This document shows positions 26,301 through 38,300 of a stretch of 64,000 nt of DNA, in pieces; the first letter of the stretch is position 1; the number at the start of each line of letters is the position of its first letter. A model generated the notes under the pieces. That model had not been told where the DNA came from. It saw nothing but the letters and a program-made list of their open reading frames with translations, and made no database searches. Origin of the DNA: Micropterus salmoides (lineage: Eukaryota > Chordata > Actinopteri > Centrarchiformes > Centrarchidae); contig NW_024041373.1 of assembly GCF_014851395.1 (NCBI RefSeq), forward strand, positions 2,973,429-3,037,428, written 5' to 3'. The position numbers and the translations under genes were made by a program.

Positions 26301-29300
26301 GTATTTGTCTCTGCTTTGCTTCACAGGGAGTTAAGGGAGACCAAGGAATTAAGGTAAGAATTTTACCTTTTAGTTTTTCTGAATTGTCACAAAATATTAG
26401 GAACAGCTGCCAATACAGTTTGCAGCCCATTTACTATGCTCTGTTTAGGGCCATAGCCAAGATTTTAGAAATGCATCCTGAGTCTCCTCTACAGTCTACC
26501 CTGATCCCCCAGCACAAACTATTTTGATCAGATACCCAAATCAGTCTTAAAGATTCAAAATCAACTTCAGTACTTTGGACATAGTTTTTTTGCTGGACAA
26601 CAGTTGTTGAGTTCAGACAGACCCTGTAAAAAACCTTTCATATCACTTACTACAAGAATCAACCGCCATATTTTTGTAACAATACTACAAAAAAACAACC
26701 TATTTATGTTAAGATTCTGGTTCCGTATTCAGTTCAAAATTTTTGGATTCAGGTTATAGTAAAGTAGTGCACAACTTGAAATTTAATTAGAACTTTGTAG
26801 ATCTGGAGAGACAGTTTCAGGTTATCTTCAAATTGAAGCCCAGTTTTGTTTTGGTGAAGGAGTCCCAGCGGACATGCACCTACAGCAGCTCTCCTTTGGC
26901 CACGGTAATATGGCAATAGCAGTTGCAGACGTGTATTTGTGTGTTTTCTCCATTAAGCCTCAGAAATGGACAGATAGGGAAAAGAGAAAGAAAATGTCAC
27001 AAGCGTAAAACCATCCATCCATCGAAAACGGCATAACCTGTGTACAGGGTCGCGGGGAAGCGTAAAACCTTCCAGGAAATTGCATATTTGTTCATATCCA
27101 CAGAAAACAGAGATCTAGAAAACTTTTATTGTTTAATAATAAAGAGAAAGCACTTTCACTGGCTCATCCTTCAATGTTAGTGTATGGTCGTCTAAGGAGC
27201 TGAAGCTTCCATCAACCTAGAGGAGTGAAATAAAGAGTGAATCAAGAGGAGTGAAATAAAAAGTGCCAGGTAGAAGTTTTGTGGTAGACACAATAACCAT
27301 TAATATAGGCATGGTGCTGACCACAAATGATGACTCCTCTACACTCAACCTCTTCAGTTCCAAAGCTTCCAGCAGGCAACAGGCCCATCATGTCACTGTG
27401 GTAAAATACTCCACTACTTTGTTTTAGACTGATCCAATAAGCTCTGTCTTTGAAAGCAGCTTTGATTGTACTTTCCCTGTGAGAGACCAGCCATTACTGT
27501 AAGTTCTCCAGTGTTGAAGCCATGCAATCTTGTTATATTATTCTTCACAGTGAACATTTATGTATGCGCACTTCTTGTTTTGGATCTCTGTAGACAAATT
27601 GAAATGAAACACTGAACAAAACTACCCTTGAATGGATTAATGTCCATTTTAACTGTAGTGTAAGTAAATTATAGAAAGTCTCGTAGCCTTTTTTGAAAAA
27701 TCAGAATTTCCTGAACTCGGTTGGGTTACATTTATCCATCTTACACTTCGGTCCAGAGCAAGATACCAAATGCTCTCACAGGGATGATTCCTTGATTATA
27801 TTATTTCTCTTTGGAACACCCCATGAGCTTTCCTTTAGTAACACCGGCCAAAATATCTTTATACACAAGACAGGAGCAAGCAGAAATCCAATGTCACTAA
27901 TTACAGGCAAGAGGAAAGAGGACAAAATTCATTTAAATTCAATTTTCAATTCAATTTTATTTATATTTTGCCAATTAAATTAAAAAATTTGGTCCTACAC
28001 CCACTGTTTGTCATAGAAAAGGAGAGATGTTAAATTAGAAACATAGCAGACAAATGACACCTTCAACTTTTCAGGTGACCAGAGTGATGGTTCAAGCAGA
28101 CCAAAGGGTGATGCTGTTTTCTCTGTGGGGCAGTTGGTTGTTGGGGAGTGTCTCTAATGAGGGTAGCAGGGTCCAGAAATGTTTTATCTGATCACAGTCT
28201 CATGTACGTTAGCAGACAGTCTGAAAAGTGCAGCCTTAATTACACTATTAGGCTACAATATTCTTATGATGTGTGATTAGAACTTAGTCTTGAAAAAGAA
28301 CTTCAGTTTCTCAGAACACACACACATAATCAGCGAATGAATGCTTGTCGTATGGTTTCAGTTGTTGCCATAGGAAAAGTTGGTTAAGAGGCAAGTACCA
28401 GAGGCTAGTTTTTTATAGTGGCAGCAGTAGTAGTAGCCACAGCAGTAGCAATATTATCAGTATCTGTACCAGTTGGAGTACACTATAACGGTACAGATAA
28501 GGTACGTGCAATGTAAATGTGTGGCTCTGCACACCAACCAACTTTCCTCATCCAACTTGGATGGGACACATGGGACAATGATTAGTTAGTCAACAGAATT
28601 TAATCAAATCAAGCAAAATATTCACTATATTTTTTTTTATTTGAAGGAGCTTGTTTAAAGGATTCCTGTATTATCTGTTTCCCTTTTACTTACACTATTT
28701 CAGAGCCCTCTTAGATAACACTTCTTAATTTCTCACTCATAAATTGTGACCCTCTGTCTACATCTATGAGATGTTATATCAAAGCATCATCAGACACACA
28801 GTTGATGCATACCCATTTACCAGGAGAAAACTCCAGTACTGTAGGAACTCCCGCTACCAACCAGCTATGTCTGTGATTGTGTGTTTGCAATTCATAAATC
28901 ATCAATGATCATTACGGTAATCTGTAATGAAATTGAGTTTTGTAACTCCCTTCTGCTACACATTCAATTTACATTAAAACAGAAGCAATTATAAAAATGG
29001 TAAACAGAAATAAATTCAGTGGAGCAGTACTGAGGATGAATTTGAGTTTGGCAGCAGAAACTTCTATATCTCTTCCCAGAAGGCAGCAGGGTGACTACAG
29101 AGACCCATTCTGTAATCTATCCATGTAACTGCATGTATAATTGCTTTCATCTTGATGGAATAACATCTTGAAGAAAAACTGTGTATCAAATGTTTTTCTT
29201 ATAATGTTCTTATACTCCTTCTGCCATCTTTATGCCATCATGGCTATTGTAGGGAGAAGCAGGTTTCCCAGGCGCTCCTGGGTTAAAGGTAAAGTCATTT

Positions 29301-32300
29301 TATGAGCAGTGTATTCAGCAATTAATACGTACCCATTCAGATCAGTGGGTCATGACTGTTTTTTTATCCACTGCAAAGGGTCAGGCTGGCATCCCTGGTA
29401 CCCCAGGCATCCCTGGCAAGAGGGGCTACAGGGTAGGCCTGGAATGGAATGAGCATCATAACTGTCTGGTTGTGCTTCGGTCATCCTGACATCCTTATTA
29501 TAACTGAACATCTGTAAAGTCAGATTTAAATCACAAGTCTTTTGTGTTTGTGAATGGCAGTTAAGTTCCACTTAAACGGAGTGTGTTTCTTTGACCTATC
29601 TGTGCTGTTAGCTGGGCTTCAATTGGTGTTTGTTGGAGTGCTGTCGGATAGTATAATTAGCCTTATAATACCATTTGTCAGTCATTCCTAACAACACTCA
29701 TACATGCATTCTTCAATTTATTCTAAATCAAAGAATGTTTGGTCAGAAACCATTCTTTGTTGTGCTGTGATCTGTGGGAATGTACAGAAATGTTTTTTGA
29801 CAAAGTAATCCTAAGTTCAGTCCACATACTATCTTACTAACAAGCTTTCAACTATAGCGTATAGTCTCCATCAGCAGATTGAGTTTGTTCAGTTGTCATG
29901 GAGATGACAGGCTGCAGAGGCCTGCAGGACATCACCAGCTACAGGAAACCATCCCCCCACTCTGGAGAACCACCAACCACCACCTGAATTTATTTTGCTG
30001 TAGGTTTGATAAACCAACATTCATATCCCTCACCCAGTTTGACTCAGATATCACACAACCAACTGTAACCTGGGCCATCGCTCGCCCCTCCCTCTAACCC
30101 CTCTCTTGCATTCAGGATCTGTGAAGATGATGTGTGTCAGCTTTTTCAGAGACAGAAGATAATGAAGGCACCAGGCACCCTCCTGTCTGAAAGCCTATGC
30201 TGACCAGCTGCCCCTCATCTTCACACAGATCTTCAACAGGTCACTGTGAAGTCCCCTCATGCTTTAAACGCTCAACAATTACCCTGGTGAAATCTTTCAA
30301 GAGACTGATGTTGGCCCACCTGGAGGACATTACAGGCCCCTGATGGACCCTCTGCAGTTTGCCTAGCAGGCAAACATGTCAGTGGAAGTAGAGTTGTTTG
30401 AACATCATACATCAGCAAATGTGATGTCAATAAAATGATAAAATCATTCCCCATTCAGAAGGCCTGGATGAATGGAGAGGTGAGGGCTCTATCCAGAGCC
30501 AAAAAAGCTGCTTTTCAGTCAGGTGATAAAGAAGCCTCCAGCACTGCCAGAGCGATACTTTAAACTGGCATCAAGTAGGCAAAGCGGAGACATCAGCAAA
30601 GACTGGAGAGAGACCTCAACACCAACAACCCCAAAGATATAGACGGGTTTCTTGTATACAATCACAACTGGATGCGCGCGCAGCCAGGCGGCAAAAGCAC
30701 TTTGGTAGCCGGTCAGAAGACTGTAGTCAATCACTGTAATCAACTCAGATTACGCATTGTTTGTAAATTCTTGGTGACATAATAATAAACTGCCATTTCA
30801 GAGTTAGATCTGTTTGTTTGTGTTTCATTTCGCATATTAATATAACATGCACGACCGCGCTGCAGGTTAGCGAAACTGGACACAATGTAGCCAAAAAGCT
30901 ATTGGAAGAACGAGGGAGAGATGCAGTTCTCAGCAGGCAGGCAAAACTTGGCATAACACTGGTAGCTAACGTTACTGCCAGTAAAGTATCCACTCGGCAG
31001 AGAGTGGGGTTAATCAACGTTTTGTGTTTTGTAAAAGCACTAAATACTTCTTTTAGGTAAGTGCATGTGCAAAACAGTAATGTTAGTTCAAAAGTCGAGA
31101 ATCTGCTTGATTTTTTTTAATCTCAGACAGTGGTGTTAAAAAATGTTATATGTTTTGTTAAAATCATGTGTCAAGTGTTTTCAGTTCTGCTGGTTGTTGA
31201 CTCCTCAGGTTAATTATTGTTCAAGTAAAGTGGATTTATTTCTAAAATGCGCAGCTGAACAGGTTTCCCATCACTTTTAAGGCCGGGATGCGGTCGTTGA
31301 AAGTAATTGTAACGTGTAACGTGACTATTTATTTTTAATACCCAGTAATAAGTAACGTAATATTATTACTTTTTAAATTAGTAATAAGTAAAAAGTAAGT
31401 CATTACAATTTCTAAGTTATTTGCCCAACACTGCAGCTAGATATGCTGTATAAACTAATGTACCGTGAGGACAGAACTTTCTGCCCCCTGGTTGCGCGCA
31501 CATCTCTGTGATGACAGAAATCTGTGTATGTGGCAGGCCATCAAAAACATCACAAGCTACAAAAGCAGGAGCGCCCCGATCATGTGTGAGGCCACATTAC
31601 CAGATGAACTTAGCACCTTTTATGCTCGCTTTGATTTCTGTAACAAGGAGTCAGCTGTAAAGTCTACTCCTCCTCCAGAGGACCGGCCCCTGTCAGTATC
31701 CACAGCAGATGTGAGGAGAGTCCTGCTGAGAGTGAATATGAGTAAATCAGCTGGGCCTGATCTGGCCATGTACTAAAAACCTGAGCCAATCAGCTAGTTG
31801 ATGTTATTACTGACATTTTCAACATCTCACTGGGGCGGCTGTGGCTCAGGAGGTAGAGCGGGTCGGCGGTTCAATCCCTGGCTCCCCCTGGTTGCGTGTC
31901 GAAGTGTCCTTGGGCAAGATACTGAACCCCGAATTGCCCCTGGCGGCTATTCCGCCAGTGTATGAGTGAGTGTGAATGTTAGTTTCCGTTTGAGCACTTA
32001 GGCTCAGTGTATGAATGTGTGTGACTGGTGAATGCAGATGTAGTGTAAAAGCGCTTTGAGTGGTCGAAAAGACTAGAAAGGCGCTATACAAGTACGGAGG
32101 ATTTACATTTACATTTACTGTCTCAGGAGAGGTTTCCCACCTGCTTCAAGACAGCCACCATCAATCCTGGACCTAAAAGGTCTGCAGTGTCTGGTCTGAA
32201 CAACTACCGCCCTGTGGCTCTCACCCCCTTTCTGATGAAGTGCTTTGAGAAACTGGTTCTTCAGCACTTAAAGAACAACATCCCAGCCAGCCTGGACTCT

Positions 32301-35300
32301 CAGCACTTTGCTTTCAGAACCAACAGATCCACAGAGGATGCCATCTCCACTGCCCTCCACTCAGCCCTCACACACCTTGAGAAAAACAACACCTACATCA
32401 GAATGCTGATCAGCAAACTCAGGACACTGGGTTTAAATACAACACTCTGCAACTGGATACTGAACTTCCTCACAAACAGACCCCAGTCAGTTCAGATTGG
32501 CGGACACACCTCCCCCACTCCATCGCTCAATACTGGAGCCCCCCAGGGCTGTGTGCTCAGCCCCCTCCTGTTCACATTGTACACTCACGACTGCATTCCC
32601 CGACATGGAGAGAACTCTGTTGTGAAGTTTGAGGATGCCACCACCATCATCGGCCAGATTTCAAACAACAATGAGACTTCATATCGGGAGGAAATTCATA
32701 ATCTTGTAGAGTGGTGTACAACAAACAACCTACTGCTCAACATCAGCAAATCTAAGGAGCTGATCGTTGATTTCAGGAAAAGGGAAATAAGGACACACAC
32801 TCCTGTCTCCATCAGAGGTGATGAGGTGGAGCAGGTGAACAGTTTCAGGTTCCTGGGAATCAGCATCACAGAGAACCTGACATGGTCATCTCACATCTCC
32901 ACGCTGGTGAAAAAAGCTCAGAAACGCCAGTATTTCTTGAGGAAGCTTAAAAAGGCCTAATTCTAGTGCCAAGTTCTTGTCAGCTTTTACAGAGGAGCAA
33001 CAGAAAGCATCATGACTGGAAACACTACAAACTGGCTGTGCACGGCCAGGCCTGGAGGGCTCTGCAGCAGGTAATTAAAACTGCTCAGAAGATCATTGGT
33101 ACCCATCGCACCAGCATCAGTGATACCGGTGAGGTGAGGTGCCTACAGAGCCCAAAGGATACGAAAGGACAGTACCCACCCAGCCACAGCCTGTTCACCC
33201 TGCTTCCTTCTGGGAAGAGATATAGACGTTTCTGCTGCCGTACCACCAGGCTGCAGAGCATACATAGGTTACATGATGACAGCTGAGCTATGTACATGTC
33301 AACTGAGCAAACTTAATTCACTGATGCAGACCATGAGATGCAGATGAAAGCTGCATAAAACGCTAGTAAGTGGTCACTGAGGCAAGAATTCTGTAATCAG
33401 CTATTTCCAAGTTCCAGTCCTTTAATCATATTCTGTCTGCTGATTAGATTCATTGTTAATGTTTGTTTATTGATTCTTCACTAAGCCACACCCCGAATAC
33501 GCAGCTGGCCAATCACTTGCTCTACCTGAGGTCCGACACTTTCATGGCTGTGCTCCATGGACTCGTATGCAACAGGAGTTGTTATCAAGTTTGGTTTTTT
33601 TTGCTGTATTTTCTAAGGTATGGTCAAAGCTGTTCCTGGGGCACTTTCAATAGTTACAGTCGCTACCCAGAGAGGTTGAAAGGAGAAGTACGATTTATTC
33701 ACTTTCCAAAACCTAAAACAAATCCAGGAAAATGTAGGCTGTGGTTTGTTCCTAATGTAATGTTAGTTAGCTAACACTAGCTAACTTACCACTGAATGTA
33801 ACATAATATAACCCTACTGTTCTGCTTTTTAATGATTGTAATAGTGAACAGAGACCTACCCAGCTGTACAGGAACAGTGTTGATCCTTAATATCGTTGTC
33901 CTCTTTCTCAATAGTCAGGTAATGCGGTGGTGACTCTGTGATTGGTAACGTTAGGCATTAGCTTCTATCATTATTTTTTTCATGTCAGTTTGACAGCCTG
34001 AATACAGCCTTCAAATGCTTGATGCAACTGCAAAACTGTCTGCTTCTTTCTGAGATCGTTTTTTCCAATAAATTAGACAATATTTCTCCAGGGAGTGCAA
34101 GTAAGTAATAAACAGTGGCAGCACCGTGCTAAAAGTCCAACAGGTCTTTTAGCATGGCGGAGACAGTAACTAAGGGGGTGTGGCTTAGCGAAGGGTCAAT
34201 TAAGTAACAATGTAGATTCCATGTGAATTTTTGATTGTGTGAACCACCTAAAATGTGTAGAAGAATTTATAATTATGGGATTTACTATTGGTACTAGATA
34301 TTTGAGGATCATAGTGGTTGGATTATTCAGTATTTGTATTTGTATCCCACATTTAGTATGTAGGGTTTTTCACAGAAATTTAGGGGTTTTCTCATAGAAA
34401 TTGAAACTTTTGAAATACAGTATACTGACACATATCATTGACTGGCAACTTTGAAAACATCAGTATCTAGTACATGATTAAAAGTATGACGTTGGACAGC
34501 AAAAATCTATATTCAGTCAAACCCTATTTGTCTGGCTAATAATATTAAGTTGTACTCTATTCAGCTAAGACCTCTGTATGTATTCTGGATGTGCAGCTTC
34601 AATAAAATATCATGCTCATGGAAGTCACTGCATGATATCTCTGTTACAGGGTGACAAAGGCGACCAGGGAGATAAGGTAAGAAAAGACAACATTCTGAAA
34701 TAACTAAAAAGAACAGTTCAATAAGAATACTACATTCCAAATACTAATAAGAGTTGAAAATATTTATGAGGAGTTTAAGTGTAAAACTTCCATTTAACCT
34801 TTAGGGGGAAATAGGTCCTGAAGGCTCAACTGGACCAAGAGTAAGTCATGACTGGCAGACAGACATGTTGCAAATATGTCTACTTTATAATCACTATGTT
34901 CATGATTAAGTTTATAAATGGTCTTTTCACCTTATAGGGTCCTGCAGGCCCAACTGGGGAGCCAGGAAAGGCTGAAATCCACAACAATGAAAATGTATGT
35001 ACACTGAACAAAATTATAAATGCAACACTTTTGTTTCTGCCCCCATTCATCATGAGCTGAACTCAAAGATCTAAGACTTTCTCTGTACACAAAAGGCCTA
35101 TTTCCCTCAAAATATTGTTAGTGACTGCACATTTTCGAGTGGCCTTTTATTGTGGCCAGCCTAAGGCGCACCTGTGCAATACCCATGCTGTCTGATCAGC
35201 ATCTTGATATGCCACACCTGTGAGGTGGATGGGTTATCTCGGCGAAGGAGAAGTGCTCACAAACACAGATTTTAACAGATTTAGGAACAATATTTGAGGG

Positions 35301-38300
35301 AAATAGGCCTTTTGTGTACATAGAGAAAGTCTTAGATCTTTGAGTTCAGCTCATAATGAATGGGGGCAAAAACAAAAGTCTTGCGTTTATAATTTTGTTC
35401 AGTGTAATTCTTAATTATTTCCACTTTTCTTAGAAAAACTAAAGAATAACAAACAGTATTATTAACAACATATTTATTTATGTATACATTTAATATTACT
35501 CCACAGGATATTCGCAACATACCTCTGATGGTAAGTACTTTCATCATTTGTGTGTATATGGATGTTTATGTTTATCATGATATGTGTCACCACAGTAATT
35601 TTAAAAATTATATCATAGTAGTTGATCTTTTTTTGCCCTAGGGCCCCCCTGGATTACCTGGACTTCCAGGACCTCCTGGACTCCCTGGTACCAAGGTAGG
35701 AGGTTTTTTGTGTTAAGGTTTTGTGTCCCATAGCCAGAAAAACCTGTTAGTGGCCCTGGGGGAGGGGGCTTGACTGCTGGATTAACTAGCCCTAGGTTTT
35801 TCATGGAATTTGTTTGTGGGTCATTTGATGAAATGCAAATGTATTTAGTATCATGAACCATATTAGTATAAAACTGAAATAATAGATAACACTATGCAGG
35901 GCCCTTTCTCAACACATTGTCAAAGGAGTAAAGGTCCAGTGTGTAATATTTCTGTGGATTTATTGACTTAAATGCAATATAATATCTAACTATGTTTTTA
36001 GTGGTGTATAAAGACCTTACGTAATGAACCGTTATGTTTTTATTACCTTAGAATGAGCCATTTATTTATACATAATCGCGGGTTATTAGGGGCGGCTGTG
36101 GCTTAGGGGCGGCTGTGGCTCAGGAGGTAGAGCGGGTTGGCCGTTAATCAGAAGGTCGGCGGTTCAATCCTGGCTGCATGTCGAAGTGTCCTTGGGCAAG
36201 ATACTGAACCCCGAATTGCCCCTGGCGGCTATTCCGCCAGTGTATGAGTGAGTGTGAATGTTAGTTTCCGTTTGAGCACTTAGGCTCAGTGTATGAATGT
36301 GTGTGACTGGTGAATGCAGATGTAGTGTAAAAGCGCTTTGAGTGGTCGAAAAGACTAGAAAGGCGCTATACAAGTACGGAGCATTTACATTTACATTTTG
36401 CGGGTCCCCCCTTCTATGGATGTTGCCTTATTTTGTCGCCATGTTTCTACAGTAGCTGACAATGGACAAACAGTGCTACAGAGCGCGTTTCGTCATCACG
36501 GTGTTCTTCTTCTGCTTGTATAATTCCGGCAGTGTAGACGCCAGTCACTACATTGAATGCGTACGAAGAAGAAGAAGAGGAAATAATAATAATAATAAAC
36601 AGTCTCTGAGTAGTCTTCTGGTTTATTAGAAGTAAGAAGAGAAGTGACATTTTGACAAATGAAGGAGCACACGTGTTATTTAGCACGAGAGAGAGAGAGA
36701 GCCAGTGGATCTTCATACAATGAAGCCAGACAGGGTTGCAACAGATGCAGACAGATGACGGCAGAAATCACGGATATAATCGTTGTGGATTTTCCCAAAT
36801 GGAAGGCTTTGATGTGGGACAGATGTTTTCAAAGCGGTGCTGAAGTTGTCTGTTTTCTGCTGGACGTGTAATTAAGTTAGTCGGACTTTAGCGATGTAAA
36901 TGAAAAGCTTGTGGTTTGGCTTTGCCGGTTATGTTAGTGAGATAATCAGCTGATCAGTAATTGGCAATAAAATGGTAATGTTAGCTTACAGCATCAAAGT
37001 GATCAACCAGCTAAACTTTTACTGCCCTGGTAGAAAAAACATGTAGTTGGATTAATTTCATGTAGTTAGTTTCCAGCGCTGTGCTTTGGCCTGTGGTGTA
37101 AAATATGTAGTTAGGTTAATTTAATGTAGTTACCCACTGTATTATGTTGTAGGTCACACAGGTTTTGGCAGTGCTCAGAGCCCAACTAACAATAACTGTA
37201 GTTAACTTTAGTTGTAGTAAGAAATGCAAATGCTCCGTATTTGTATAGCGCCTTTCTAGTCTTTTCGACCACTCAAAGCGCTTTTACACTACATCTGCAT
37301 AACACCAGTCATACACATTCATACACTGAGCCTAAGTGCTCAAACGGAAACTACTCATACACTGGCGGAACAGCCAGGGGCAATTCAGGGTTTAGTATCT
37401 TGCAACCAGGGGGAGCTAGGGATTGAACCGCCGACCTTCCAATTAACGGGCAACCCGCTCTAGCTCCTGAGCCACAGCCGCCAGCCTTAAATGCCTCTGG
37501 TACATCATAAACAACTGCAACCCTTTCATTCTACTTTTGCCGCAATACAATGGGTTGGCCAATCATATATATGCAAGTACAAATTCCTGGAAGATTACTT
37601 TGTAATGTGAATGCCATATTTCAGCTATTTACCTTACGGCTAAAATCCACTGACTGGCTACGGCGCGTTACGTCTGCGCGTCCCAGAAGCGGCTGTCCGC
37701 TCCGCAGAGAACAGGTAGTAGGTCTATTTTGGCTGCTAGCTGCGTCATGCAGCACAGAGCAGATCGAACCAGGCAGGAAGTCAGACACAGAACGGCAGAG
37801 AGAATCCAGCCAATTTTCAAAATAAAACACCCTGTTGAGACTCCCGATTGTAAAACAACAATAAACACTGTTAAAACAGACACAAAAAGAAATCATTTAA
37901 CTACGTAGCGTACTTAAACACAGTAGAAGCACAAAATGCAAACACTGATTACAAAATGAACAAAATCTAAACATGTCAGCAAAATCAGTCTGTAAAACGC
38001 TCTGATTCTGAAATGCTCCTTGTGAGAAATGCAGCCTGAAGTTGACGGAACATAGAGCTGTGAAGAAGGTAGTAGAAGCACAAAAAGGACAAATTAATAA
38101 CAAGTAAATAACGTGGGGCAGGCTGCACGCTCTGCTGCTGAAACGCTTCTGAGACCCTTCCAGTGGACTTTGACGCCAGGCTACGGACGTATCAAAACCG
38201 TGGCGCAGCCATAACTTGCCGTAGCCGGAGTCGGTGGATTCCTGGCTTTACAGTCTTTATGACAAAAGATAAAATAATTAACTTGTAAATAGTTAACAAT

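Larger units (their letters stand above)
30376..33300 (+). mobile_element. LINE copy (CR1/L2/Rex-type) split by two later insertions
   Basis: Plus-strand order: YISKCDVNKMIKSF, WMNGEVRALSRAKKAAFQ, TNNPKDI | insertion | WQAIKNITSYKSRS, LPDELSTFYARFD, STADVRRVLLRVNMSKSAGP | SINE | RFPTCFKTATINPG, LNNYRPVALTPFLMKCFEKL, GAPQGCVLSPLLFTLYTHD, then SFRFLGISITENLTWSSHIS and end LFTLLPSGKRYRRF. It is dead: the first catalytic-Asp block (motif A) is deleted after NNTYIRML, the usual FxDD site reads F-E-D-A, and a TAA stop interrupts at 32958. Confidence 0.88.

Noticed and set aside
28160..28185. Possible exon GGT CCA GAA after GTAGCAG
   Set aside because: No second glycine in register and no donor at a multiple of three.
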